Origin: Pseudomonadota bacterium
GTDB taxonomy: Bacteria > Pseudomonadota > Alphaproteobacteria > Rhizobiales > Xanthobacteraceae
Direction: 5' to 3'
Length of the DNA: 8,982 bases
Assembly: GCA_021779635.1 (NCBI GenBank)
Contig: JAJYAH010000227.1
Coordinates: 1 to 8,982, forward strand
How positions within the stretch are numbered: position 1 is the stretch's first letter; every line of letters begins with the position of its first letter. Below are positions 1 to 6,696 of the stretch, piece by piece. The translations under genes and the position numbers were made by a program. The notes under the pieces are model-generated. The model saw only the letters and a list, made by a program, of their open reading frames with translations. It ran no database searches and was not told the DNA's origin.

Positions 1-256
1 CTGTGCGGGGCCGATTCACGTCGACCTCCATGCGCAAGGCGACGATCTTGCATTGTCGATTGCCGATGACGGCGTCGGCCTCAACGTCAAGACCGACCCG
101 CGCTCCACCGGCATGGGGCAGCGTATCGTCACCGCCATGGCCTCTAAACTCGAGGCCAGCGTCGAGCGCGATCCGGCCCATGCCGGCACCCGGATCGTGC
201 TGCGGTTCCGCCGCGCCAGCCTGCCCGCCACCAAGCCCGCGAGCGCTGCCGGATAG
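1..256 (+). CDS. Sensor histidine kinase, C-terminal ATPase end (5' truncated)
   Basis: Only the last 84 codons are visible (reading frame from base 2, stop TAG at 254-256); the start and sensor part lie left of the window. The visible part is the end of a GHKL/HATPase_c domain. The G1-type box DDGVGL is at 65-82, a second glycine box GMGQRIV at 110-130, and the closing strand GTRIVLRF at 185-208, followed by a short Ala/Pro-rich tail. The lid is short and leads directly into GMGQRIV, then a helix rich in Leu/Glu, which resembles HisKA_2/HWE-type kinases more than classical HisKA kinases. The family autophosphorylates a histidine and passes phosphate to a response regulator; neither the phosphorylated histidine nor a partner regulator is visible here. 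The kinase class is a fair guess; the ATPase fold is clear. Confidence 0.85.
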   Translation, partial: CAGPIHVDLHAQGDDLALSIADDGVGLNVKTDPRSTGMGQRIVTAMASKLEASVERDPAHAGTRIVLRFRRASLPATKPASAAG

Positions 257-270
257 ACCGCCGGTCAGAT

Positions 271-292
271 CGTTTCAGGCTTCGGTGAAACG
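271..292. promoter_or_regulatory. Inverted repeat between kinase gene and NTF2-like gene
   Basis: CGTTTCA at 271-277 and TGAAACG at 286-292 are perfect 7-base arms around an 8-base loop (GGCTTCGG). It lies 14 bases after the kinase stop and 53 bases before the next gene's start. It could be the operator of the ArsR-family protein encoded two genes downstream, or an RNA hairpin ending the kinase transcript. No T-run follows, so a classical intrinsic terminator is unlikely. The symmetry is observed; the role is inferred. Confidence 0.35.
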
Positions 293-345
293 TCGCTCCG
301 TCGCGGCGTGTTAGTCCGGTTACTTGCAACAGCGAGGTGACCGAG

Positions 346-783
346 ATGAATCCCAACCACACCACCGACAATGAAGCCATCCGCGCCGCCGAGCGCATCT
401 ATCGCGAATGGGACGAGGCACTCGGGCGCAAGGACATCGATGCCGCGTTAAAGCTCTATGCTCCGGACGCCGTTCTGGAGAGCCCGCTGGTCCGCCATTT
501 GCTCGGCGGTGCCGAAGGGATTGTGCGCGGCCGTGATAACCTCCGGCATTTCGTCGAAATGGTTTTCGCCCGCACGCCGCCGTTGCGGCAACGCCACCGC
601 CAGGGCTTTTTTACCGACGGCAAAAGGCTGATCTGGGAATATCCGCGCATGACGCCGGACGGGCAGCAAATGGATCTCGTGGAGGCGATGGATCTTGCTA
701 ACGGGTTTATTCAGCGCCATTGCGTGTATTGGGGCTGGCTCGGCGTCAAGGTTCTTGAAGACGACAGCTATCGACCCATCTGA
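346..783 (+). CDS. NTF2-like / SnoaL-like protein, 145 aa
   Basis: This is a small single-domain protein of the NTF2-like (SnoaL) superfamily, a cone-shaped alpha+beta fold used by polyketide cyclases, isomerases and many proteins of unknown role. The fold is suggested by the opening helix (AIRAAERIYREWDEALGRKD), then DAALKLYAPDAVLESPL, an LVEAMDL strand and a late Trp-rich strand (YWGWLGVKVL). The start is set at ATG 346 because GAGG at 334-337 lies 8 bases upstream; an in-frame GTG at 337 overlaps that site and is less likely. No signal peptide or membrane segment is seen. The gene ends 17 bases before the ArsR-family gene, so the two are probably one transcript. The ligand or reaction is unknown; a substrate-binding or enzymatic role tied to the regulator is only inferred. 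Confidence 0.8.
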   Translation: MNPNHTTDNEAIRAAERIYREWDEALGRKDIDAALKLYAPDAVLESPLVRHLLGGAEGIVRGRDNLRHFVEMVFARTPPLRQRHRQGFFTDGKRLIWEYPRMTPDGQQMDLVEAMDLANGFIQRHCVYWGWLGVKVLEDDSYRPI

Positions 784-800
784 CGGAAAAGGAGTCCTTG

Positions 801-1535
801 ATGGCCGTTCAAGCCGGTTTCGCCAGGATTGCCGCACTGCTGGCCGATCCGGCACGCGAGGCCATGCTTGTTGCGCTCGCCGATGGCCGCGCGCTGCCGG
901 CCGGCGAACTCGCGAAGGCCGCCGGCATCACGCCGCAAAGCGCCAGCGGCCATCTGCGGAAAATGGTCGAGGGCGGAATCGTATCGGTTTGGTCGCAGGG
1001 ACGGTTCCGCTATTTCCGGCTCGCGAATGAGCAGGTCGGCGCCGTCCTGGAAACCCTTGCCAACGCCGTTACACAGGCGAGGTCGCCCCACAGGGCAGGC
1101 GTCCGAACATTACCCGAGCATCTGCTGACGGCGCGGTGCTGCTATACCCATATTGCCGGACGTCTTGGCGTAGCGCTGGCGGACGCTCTCGTCAGATGCG
1201 GTTATGCCACGATCGAGGGTGATCGCGCCGCACTGACCGGCCGGGGCGCGCGATGGGCCGAACTGACTGGCTTGCCGCCGAACACGTGGCGGGCCAGCGC
1301 CGACAACCTGCGACTCTGCCTCGACTGGACGGAACGGAGGTTTCACTTTGCCGGCCGCCTTCCAAACGCCATCCTTCGACATTTGCTCGAAACCGGATGC
1401 CTCGAGCGTGGTGACCAGCGATCGCTGATCGTCACCCGGTCCGGCAGGGTGTGGTTTGACAAATTGGGGGTGGACGCTCGCGGCCGGTCTCCGGTTGAGC
1501 GGCGTGCCTCCGCCCTGCTAGTCTCCGGCGCATGA
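801..1535 (+). CDS. ArsR-family winged-helix transcriptional regulator, 244 aa
   Basis: Residues about 7-75 form an ArsR/SmtB-type winged helix: [15 protein letters not shown], then a recognition region [18 protein letters not shown], then a wing ending GRFRYFRL. The classical ELCVCDL metal site is absent. The protein is about twice the length of a minimal ArsR (roughly 100-120 aa). Its C-terminal half contains two similar units, one with C113-C114-Y-T-H117-I-A-G-R-L and one with C173-L-D-W-T-E-R-R-F-H182-F-A-G-R-L; each is followed about 35 residues later by a Gly-x2-Trp or Gly-x2-x-Trp strand (W152, W218). ATG 801 is chosen because AAGGAG lies 6 bases upstream; the TTG at 798 directly before it is unlikely. 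The stop overlaps the aat start (ATGA). It probably represses its own operon, but its inducer is unknown; the conserved Cys/His residues would suit redox or metal sensing. Confidence 0.85.
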   Translation: MAVQAGFARIAALLADPAREAMLVALADGRALPAGELAKAAGITPQSASGHLRKMVEGGIVSVWSQGRFRYFRLANEQVGAVLETLANAVTQARSPHRAGVRTLPEHLLTARCCYTHIAGRLGVALADALVRCGYATIEGDRAALTGRGARWAELTGLPPNTWRASADNLRLCLDWTERRFHFAGRLPNAILRHLLETGCLERGDQRSLIVTRSGRVWFDKLGVDARGRSPVERRASALLVSGA

Positions 1536-2209
1536 ACTCGCGCGACTCCGCCTCTTCCGCCATCACGCCCGAAGTGCTGCTGCGCGCCTATGCCTGCGGC
1601 ATCTTCCCGATGGCCGAGAGCGCCGACGATCCGACGCTGTTCTGGGTCGAGCCGGAAATGCGCGGCGTGATTCCGCTGGAAGGCTTTCGTGTCTCGTCGC
1701 GGCTGGCGCGCACCGTGCGCTCCGACGCCTTCACCGTCACGGTCGATACGGCCTTCAAGGCGGTGATCGCCGGCTGCGCCGCGCCGCAGCCCGGCCGCGA
1801 CGACACCTGGATCAACGCGCGCATCCGCGACCTCTATATCGGGCTGCACGAACTCGGACATGGCCACAGCGTCGAGGTCTGGCAGAAGGACGAACTGGTC
1901 GGCGGGCTTTACGGGGTCAGCCTCGGCCGGGCCTTTTTCGGCGAGAGCATGTTTCATCGCGCCCGCGACGCCTCGAAGGTGGCGCTGGTGCATCTGGTAG
2001 CGCGGCTGATCGCCGGCGGCTTTGCATTGCTCGACACGCAATATGTGACCGAGCATTTGCGCAGCTTCGGGGCCATCGAAATCCCGCGGCGGCGTTATCG
2101 CACGCTGCTCGACAAGGCGATCAGGGGCGAGGCGGATTTTGGGAAGCTGCCGGTCGCACTACCGCTCAGCGGCACCGAGGCGCTGCGGATCATCGCGGAG
2201 CGCGGCTGA
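1532..2209 (+). CDS. aat: Leucyl/phenylalanyl-tRNA--protein transferase
   Basis: This cytoplasmic enzyme moves Leu or Phe from aminoacyl-tRNA to N-terminal Arg or Lys of proteins, creating N-degrons read by ClpS/ClpAP. At 225 aa it matches the family (about 200-250). Diagnostic motifs are present in order: YACGIFPM (20-27), FWVEPE (37-42), GRDDTWIN (88-95), HSVEVW (112-117), LVGGLYGV (122-129), FFGESMF (135-141), ASKVAL (147-152) and LDTQY (167-171). E138, D168 and Q170 correspond to active-site residues described in the E. coli enzyme (alignment from memory). ATG 1532 overlaps the upstream regulator's stop by 4 bases and no good Shine-Dalgarno sequence precedes it, so translation is probably coupled. 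In many alphaproteobacteria aat follows accC; here it follows an ArsR-family gene. It converges with the DUF2155 gene across 57 bases. Confidence 0.97.
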   Translation: MNSRDSASSAITPEVLLRAYACGIFPMAESADDPTLFWVEPEMRGVIPLEGFRVSSRLARTVRSDAFTVTVDTAFKAVIAGCAAPQPGRDDTWINARIRDLYIGLHELGHGHSVEVWQKDELVGGLYGVSLGRAFFGESMFHRARDASKVALVHLVARLIAGGFALLDTQYVTEHLRSFGAIEIPRRRYRTLLDKAIRGEADFGKLPVALPLSGTEALRIIAERG

Positions 2210-2266
2210 ACGCATCATCATTTTCCGGACGCGATGCGGCACGCCGGGCAGCGTCAGGCCACATCT

Positions 2267-3244
2267 CTACTGCCTGAAAAAGTCGAACAGGCCGGGTTGC
2301 TGCGGCGCGGGGCGCGGCGGCGGCGGCGGCAGTTGTGTCTGCTGCTGCGGCAATGGCGGCGGCGGGCGCGGGGCGGCCTGCTTGGGCGGCGCACGCTTCT
2401 GGACCTGCGGCGGTGGCGGCGGCGCAGGCTTCGGCGGATCGGGCTGTGCGCTGACGACAGTGGCATCGGGGCCTTTGCAGTCGGTCAGCCAGATGTCATA
2501 GATCGGATGTTCGACGCCGTGCAGACCGGGGCTTGCCGCGAACATCCAGCCCGAAAAGATCCGCTTCACCTCACCCTGCAACGTGATCTCGTCGACCTCG
2601 ACGAAGGCATCGGTGTTGGCGGCCTCGGTTGCCGGGCGGGTGTAGCAGGCGTCGGTCTTGACGCGCAGCGCGCCGAACTGGACGGTCTCGCCGATATCCT
2701 CATCGAAGTTGATGATGCGCCCGGTGATCTTGTCGAGTCCGGAAAAACTCGCCTTCTTGTTGACGATCTTCTGCGCCGGCGGTTCGGAGACAACCTCGTC
2801 GCCCGGCTGCAGCGTCGGCGGCGATTGCGGCACGCCCTTGGGCTGGCGTTGCCCCGGCGGTAATCCCGGCGCGTTGGGACCGGGCGGCGCGACCGCGACG
2901 CCCTGGTTGGGCGGCGTCCCCGCGGCGGCCGGCGGCGTATTCTGCGGGATCACGGTGGTGCCGGGGGGCGGCGCCAACGGCTGCGATTGCACCGCTCCTG
3001 GTGGGGGGACGCCCTGCCCCGGCGGCAGCGGCCGATTGGGCGTCGGCAACAGACGGCCCTGCGGCAGTTCCGGCACGTCCTCTTCGTCGTCGGACGGAGC
3101 ATTGCCGCGGGGAATGCTGCTGGGCGGACGCGGCGTGGGATCGGAAAAAATATTGCCGATCTGCGCGCGCGCGGGCGGCGCAAACGCGATCGTCGTGGCG
3201 GCCAGGAAAGCCGCAAAACCAGTCAGGACAATGGTTCGAAACAT
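2267..3244 (-). CDS. DUF2155 domain protein, secreted, proline-rich
   Basis: A 325-aa protein of unknown function. Residues 1-27 look like a Sec signal peptide (hydrophobic run then cleavage-like PARA before QIG), so it probably acts in the envelope. Residues about 30-155 are a low-complexity Pro/Gly/Gln linker with an acidic patch (SDDEEDVPEL, 51-60). The DUF2155 domain spans about 160-257 (from KKASFSGLDKITGR to YDIWLTDC) with C200 and C256 as a possible disulfide. The tail (265-325) is extremely proline-rich and ends in GLFDFFRQ. DUF2155 genes commonly neighbour aat in alphaproteobacteria, which supports the call. No strong ribosome binding site precedes ATG 3244; the signal peptide starting there is the main argument for this start. 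The Pro-rich arms may span periplasm or peptidoglycan, but this is inference. Confidence 0.9.
   Translation of the reverse strand: MFRTIVLTGFAAFLAATTIAFAPPARAQIGNIFSDPTPRPPSSIPRGNAPSDDEEDVPELPQGRLLPTPNRPLPPGQGVPPPGAVQSQPLAPPPGTTVIPQNTPPAAAGTPPNQGVAVAPPGPNAPGLPPGQRQPKGVPQSPPTLQPGDEVVSEPPAQKIVNKKASFSGLDKITGRIINFDEDIGETVQFGALRVKTDACYTRPATEAANTDAFVEVDEITLQGEVKRIFSGWMFAASPGLHGVEHPIYDIWLTDCKGPDATVVSAQPDPPKPAPPPPPQVQKRAPPKQAAPRPPPPLPQQQTQLPPPPPRPAPQQPGLFDFFRQ
2312..2372. repeat. GGC/GCG triplet-rich low-complexity tract inside the DUF2155 gene
   Basis: The + strand carries a run of about six GGC triplets near 2315-2332 and another GGC/GGGC cluster near 2353-2372. On the coding (-) strand these are proline codons of the C-terminal tail. 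Such tracts are prone to replication slippage; in-frame changes would lengthen or shorten the polyproline arms, while non-triplet changes would remove the GLFDFF end. Confidence 0.6.
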
Positions 3245-3470
3245 CTCGCGCGGCTTTAAAAAAGGCGAATCGGGCTGACGCCATTGTACATTTTATGAGC
3301 CGCCCACTGGCCTCCGGTTAACACGCCGAATACGGCGGGGAAAGGGCGACCTGCCGCCGCACCTAGCCAGCCCGCGCCACAAATGAAATAGTCGGCCCGC
3401 TCCAAGGGCGCGCCTTGCGCGCCGAACCATGAAATCCGGGACAACCGGACAAGCCCAAGGGAAACCCCAC
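3245..3470. other. Divergent intergenic region between DUF2155 and SDR genes
   Basis: These 226 bases separate two divergent genes and must contain their promoters. For the - strand gene, TACAAT (reverse complement of ATTGTA near 3283-3288), next to the A/T-rich ACATTTTATG, is a possible -10 element; I see no convincing -35 partner. For the + strand gene a hairpin lies at 3407-3423 in the probable leader. No small gene with a good start was recognised here. Confidence 0.4.
3407..3423 (+). promoter_or_regulatory. Perfect GC stem-loop in the SDR gene leader
   Basis: GGCGCGC (3407-3413), loop CTT, then GCGCGCC (3417-3423) form a perfect 7-base all-GC stem. It sits 47 bases before the SDR start codon and is not followed by a T-run, so it is not an ordinary terminator. 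It could be a protein-binding palindrome or an RNA leader structure; in GC-rich DNA it could also be chance. Confidence 0.3.
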
Positions 3471-4250
3471 ATGCCCGATCGAATTCGTCTGGATGGCAGG
3501 GTCGCCGTCGTCACCGGCGCGGCCGGCGTCATCGGCACCGCGGCCTTGCGGCTGTTGGCCGAGCGCGGCGCGCGCATCGTCGCCGTCGACCGCAAGCAGC
3601 AGGACCTGCAGGCCGCGATCAGGGATTTGCCGGCGTCGGCGCAGGCGCTGGCCGTCACCGCCGACGTCACCCGTGAGGACGAGGTCGCCGAATATGTCCG
3701 CGCCGCCGTCGACAAGTTCGGCACCATCGACGCGTTCTACAACAATGCCGGCATCGAGGGCGACGTCGCGCCGATCACGAAATACTCGCTGGAGAGTTTT
3801 CGCCGCGTGCTCGACGTCAATGTGGTCGGGGTCTTCCTCGGCATGAAACACGTGCTGCCGGTGATGCTCAAACAGGACAAGGGCAGCATCATCAACACCG
3901 CGTCGATCGCCGGCCTGATCGGCTCACCTGATATCGCGGTCTACAGCGCCAGCAAGCACGCCGTGATCGGGCTGACCAAAAGCGCCGCGCAGGAATGCGC
4001 CAGGACCGGCGTGCGCGTGAACTGCGTGTGCCCCGGCCTGATCGACAGCCGGATGCTGAGTGCAATCCTCGACGGCCGCCATCCCGGCAGTCCGCCGGTC
4101 CCCAATGAGCGGATCGTGGAGCGGATTCCGGCGCGCCGGCTCGGACTTGCGTCGGAAGTCGCCGCCATCGTCGCGTTCCTCGCCTCTGATGACGCGAGCT
4201 ACGTCTCTGGCTCGGCCTACACCGTCGACGGTGGAAGAACCGCGGCTTAA
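3471..4250 (+). CDS. SDR-family NAD(P)-dependent oxidoreductase, 259 aa
   Basis: A classical short-chain dehydrogenase/reductase of usual length (about 250 aa) with a single Rossmann fold. Cofactor-binding region: VVTGAAGVIG (13-22). Here Val20 replaces the small residue usual at the second conserved Gly of TGxxxGxG. D40 at the end of strand 2 (IVAVDRKQQ) favours NAD(H) over NADP(H). The NNAG motif is at 91-94, and the catalytic tetrad N117, S145, Y158 and K162 (YSASK) is intact. The C-terminal VSGSAYTVDGG is typical of the family. ATG 3471 is chosen because AAGGGA lies 8 bases upstream; an in-frame ATG at 3429 would add 14 residues before the first strand and has no ribosome binding site. 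It oxidises or reduces an unidentified hydroxyl/keto substrate, possibly together with the hydrolase encoded 123 bases downstream. Confidence 0.93.
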   Translation: MPDRIRLDGRVAVVTGAAGVIGTAALRLLAERGARIVAVDRKQQDLQAAIRDLPASAQALAVTADVTREDEVAEYVRAAVDKFGTIDAFYNNAGIEGDVAPITKYSLESFRRVLDVNVVGVFLGMKHVLPVMLKQDKGSIINTASIAGLIGSPDIAVYSASKHAVIGLTKSAAQECARTGVRVNCVCPGLIDSRMLSAILDGRHPGSPPVPNERIVERIPARRLGLASEVAAIVAFLASDDASYVSGSAYTVDGGRTAA

Positions 4251-4373
4251 AGTCGATCGTCGCAAGACGAGCAAAGTCGGAATCCAGAAATGATCTGCGC
4301 GAGATTCCCGGTTCGCGCTAACGCGCCCCCCGGAATGACCGGGTTAAAGTTCTAACATCAAGAGGACCTCATC
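4251..4373 (+). other. Gap between SDR and hydrolase genes with small inverted repeats
   Basis: These 123 bases hold weak symmetries only: CGCG-CTAA-CGCG at 4314-4325, CCCGG (4307-4311) against CCGGG (4339-4343), and GTTA-6-TAAC at 4343-4356. They could mark a promoter or processing site for the hydrolase gene, but none is strong. The ribosome binding site AGAGGA of the next gene is at 4361-4366. Confidence 0.25.
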
Positions 4374-5321
4374 ATGCCCGTGACCCTCGATCCCGATGCC
4401 GCTGCCGTGTTCAAGGCGTTCCAGGAAGCCGGCAGGCCGCCTTACGAATCGGTTTCGCCGGCCGAGGCGCGCGAGTTCTATTTGCAGGCGCGCTTCGTCA
4501 GCAATCCCGAACCGCCGGAACTCAAATCGATCGAGCCGCTCGCGATCCCCTCACCCGGCGGATCAATCCCCGCGCGCGTCTACACGCCGACCAAACTCCG
4601 GAAAGCCAACGACCTCGCGCCGTGCCTGGTGTTCCTTCATGGCGGCGGCTGGGTAATCGGCAATCTCGATTCCCATGACGTGGTGTGCCGCAAGCTAGCC
4701 GATGAGGGGCAGTTGATCGTGATCTCGGTCGATTACCGGCTGGCGCCCGAGCACAAATTTCCCGCCGCCGTCGACGACGCGGTGGCAGCGACGACATGGA
4801 TCGCCGGCAACGCCAAACAGCTCGGCATCGACGCATCGCGGCTGACGGTCGGCGGCGACAGCGCCGGCGGCAATCTGGCCGCGGTGGTGGCGATATCAGC
4901 GCGCGATGGCAATGGTCCTGCGATCGCGGGCCAGGTGCTGATCTATCCGGCCGTCGACTTTGCGATGAAGCATCCCTCGCACAGCGAGCCCGAGACCAGC
5001 GTCCTGCTGACGCACACCGTCATCAAATGGTTTAGCGGTCATTATCTGAACCATGCGGCTGACGGCGACGACTGGCGCGCCTCGCCGGCGCGCGCCACGA
5101 CTCTCGCCGGGCTGCCGCCGGCCTACGTCCTGACCGCCGGCGCGGATCCGTTGCGCGACGAAGGCGACGAATATGCAAAGTGCCTCAAGGAAGCCGGCGT
5201 GGCCGTGACCTACCGGCATTTTCCGGGCCAGTTCCACGGCTTCTTCACCATGGGCAAGTTGCTGCCGCAGGCCAATGTCGCCGCCAGCGATATCGGCGCG
5301 TGGCTGCGGGCGTTGAATTAG
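4374..5321 (+). CDS. Alpha/beta hydrolase (HSL-type esterase, alpha/beta hydrolase fold-3)
   Basis: A 315-aa carboxylesterase-like enzyme of the hormone-sensitive-lipase family, the usual length for the group. The oxyanion-hole motif HGGGW is at 89-93 and the family-typical VDYRLAPEHKFPAA at 119-132. The nucleophile is S163 in GDSAGG (161-166), with D258 (ADPLRDE) and H288 (QFHGF) completing the triad. About 60 N-terminal residues form the cap region. There is no signal peptide, so it is probably cytoplasmic. ATG 4374 has AGAGGA 7 bases upstream. It would hydrolyse short- to medium-chain esters; the substrate is unknown. Genes of this type are often found near SDR enzymes in catabolism of cyclic alcohols or ketones, but no Baeyer-Villiger monooxygenase is present in the window. 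Confidence 0.95.
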   Translation: MPVTLDPDAAAVFKAFQEAGRPPYESVSPAEAREFYLQARFVSNPEPPELKSIEPLAIPSPGGSIPARVYTPTKLRKANDLAPCLVFLHGGGWVIGNLDSHDVVCRKLADEGQLIVISVDYRLAPEHKFPAAVDDAVAATTWIAGNAKQLGIDASRLTVGGDSAGGNLAAVVAISARDGNGPAIAGQVLIYPAVDFAMKHPSHSEPETSVLLTHTVIKWFSGHYLNHAADGDDWRASPARATTLAGLPPAYVLTAGADPLRDEGDEYAKCLKEAGVAVTYRHFPGQFHGFFTMGKLLPQANVAASDIGAWLRALN

Positions 5322-5354
5322 GCTATCCCTTTCGGCGGATGGGAATGCAGCCAA

Positions 5355-6602
5355 TTGGAAACGTCGGCCTCCATTGAGATCGCCAAGCATACGCTGCTGG
5401 CGTTCGGACTCATTCTGGCGATCGGCACCCTCGCCGCACTGCTGGCGCAGAAGATCCGGGTTCCCGATGTCGCGCTGTTCCTGATCGCCGGCATCGCAAT
5501 CGGCCCGCAGGCGCTGGACCTCGTCCAGATCAAGGCGGATTCGGCGCTGAACCAGATCATCCTGCTGTTCGGCGCCAGCTACATCTTGTTCGACGGCGGC
5601 GCTTCGCTGCGAATAGAGGTCCTGAAGAAGGTCTGGATCACCATCGTCGTCATCGCCACCGTCGGGGTGTTGATCACCGCCGGCATCATCGCCGTCGCCG
5701 CCCACATCATTCTGGGCGCCCCGCCGATCGTCGCGCTGCTGTTGGGCGCGACCATCGCCTCGACCGATCCGGCAACGCTGGTGCCGATCTTCCGTCAGGT
5801 CCGGATCAGGGATCGGGTGGCGCAAACCGTCACCAGCGAGTCCGCATTCAACGACCCGATGGCGGCGATCCTCACCTTCAGTGTGCTGGCGGTGGCGATG
5901 GGAAGCGACGAGTTTTCGGTGATGGGCGCGATCTCCGATCTGCTCAAGCAATCCGTGATCGGGATTGTCGCCGGCATCGCGCTCGGATACTTCGCCGCGC
6001 TGCTCGTCGCCCACGAGAGATGGGCTTTCCTCGCCGAATACGCGCCGGTCGTGACGCTGGTGGCGATGATCGGCGCCTATTTCGCCGCCGACGGCCTGCA
6101 GGCCAGCGGCTTCATGGCGGTTTTTGTGTTCGGCATCGTGCTCGGCAACAAGGAAGTATTCGGCTTCCGGATGGAGGCCGGCGAGGCACAGAAGCTCGAC
6201 GAATATGTGCTGACCACCGCCTTCATCATGCGGCTGTTCATTTTCATCCTGCTCGGCGCCCAGGTCGATTTCACCTTGATGGGCGGATATGGGCTCGGCA
6301 GTGTTGCGGTCGTCAGCATCCTGATGCTGGTGGCGCGGCCGGCGACCGTGTTCTTGTGCGCGTTGCCGGATCGCCGCGCGCGCTGGAGCCTCCAGGAGCT
6401 GCTGTTCATGTGCTGGACGCGCGAGACCGGCGTCATTCCGGCCGCCCTCGCCGGCCTGCTGCTGGGCCTGAAGGCCCCCGGCGCGCAGATGATCGCGTCG
6501 GTCACCTTCGTCGCCATCCTGATGACGATCCTGATACAGGCCCCGACCACGCAATGGCTCGGACGCAAGCTCGGACTTCTGGAAATGGAAGACGAGGGCT
6601 GA
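5355..6602 (+). CDS. Cation:proton antiporter, CPA1 (Na+/H+ exchanger) family
   Basis: A 415-aa polytopic inner-membrane protein with about 12 hydrophobic segments, starting near LLAFGLILAIGTLAALL (14-30). The ion-binding region is clear: GATIASTDPATLVP (131-144) with D138, and SESAFNDPMAAI (161-172) with N166-D167. The Asn-Asp pair is the signature of CPA1/NhaP-type, usually electroneutral, exchangers; CPA2 types have Asp-Asp. No C-terminal TrkA_C or CBS regulatory domain follows the membrane part. The start TTG 5355 is the only usual start codon in frame after the upstream stop; the nearest purine-rich stretch (GGATGGGAA, 5337-5345) is rather far from it. A 12-codon out-of-frame ORF (5339-5377) overlaps the start. 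The gene follows the hydrolase gene by 33 bases and is probably in the same transcript; it would serve pH or Na+/K+ homeostasis. Confidence 0.93.
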   Translation: METSASIEIAKHTLLAFGLILAIGTLAALLAQKIRVPDVALFLIAGIAIGPQALDLVQIKADSALNQIILLFGASYILFDGGASLRIEVLKKVWITIVVIATVGVLITAGIIAVAAHIILGAPPIVALLLGATIASTDPATLVPIFRQVRIRDRVAQTVTSESAFNDPMAAILTFSVLAVAMGSDEFSVMGAISDLLKQSVIGIVAGIALGYFAALLVAHERWAFLAEYAPVVTLVAMIGAYFAADGLQASGFMAVFVFGIVLGNKEVFGFRMEAGEAQKLDEYVLTTAFIMRLFIFILLGAQVDFTLMGGYGLGSVAVVSILMLVARPATVFLCALPDRRARWSLQELLFMCWTRETGVIPAALAGLLLGLKAPGAQMIASVTFVAILMTILIQAPTTQWLGRKLGLLEMEDEG

Positions 6603-6696
6603 CAGCTATCCCGCGCGTCGATCTTTCAGGTCGAGACGAGCCCGCTCGGACCGCCGACCGCCATCGCAGCCATGGCCTTCGGAGCGCTTCGCCCAT
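6603..6696. other. Convergent gap between antiporter and NTF2-like genes
   Basis: These 94 bases separate two convergent genes. GGCCTT (6674-6679) and AAGGCC (6699-6704) are perfect 6-base arms around a 19-base loop, reaching into the end of the - strand gene. A shorter CGAGC-CC-GCTCG symmetry lies near 6637-6648. Neither has a T-run, so a bidirectional terminator is possible but not supported strongly. Confidence 0.25.

Noticed and set aside
1343..2056. A 237-codon - strand open frame opposite the ArsR-family and aat genes.
   Set aside because: It has no recognisable domain and lies entirely over aat, whose motifs are unmistakable; a shadow frame.
2210..2266. Searched the aat/DUF2155 convergent gap for a terminator.
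   Set aside because: No convincing stem-loop or T-run could be found in these 57 bases.
2658..3278. A Gly/Cys-rich open frame on the + strand opposite the DUF2155 gene.
   Set aside because: It is the antisense reading of proline-rich codons (CCG/CCC give GGG/CGG), has no good start context, and conflicts with a signal peptide and recognised domain on the other strand.
4896..6554. A 552-codon open frame on the - strand opposite the hydrolase and antiporter genes.
   Set aside because: Its product is a monotonous Asp/His/Arg/Gln-rich sequence without domains, as expected when a GC-rich hydrophobic membrane-protein gene is read antisense. The + strand genes have intact family motifs.
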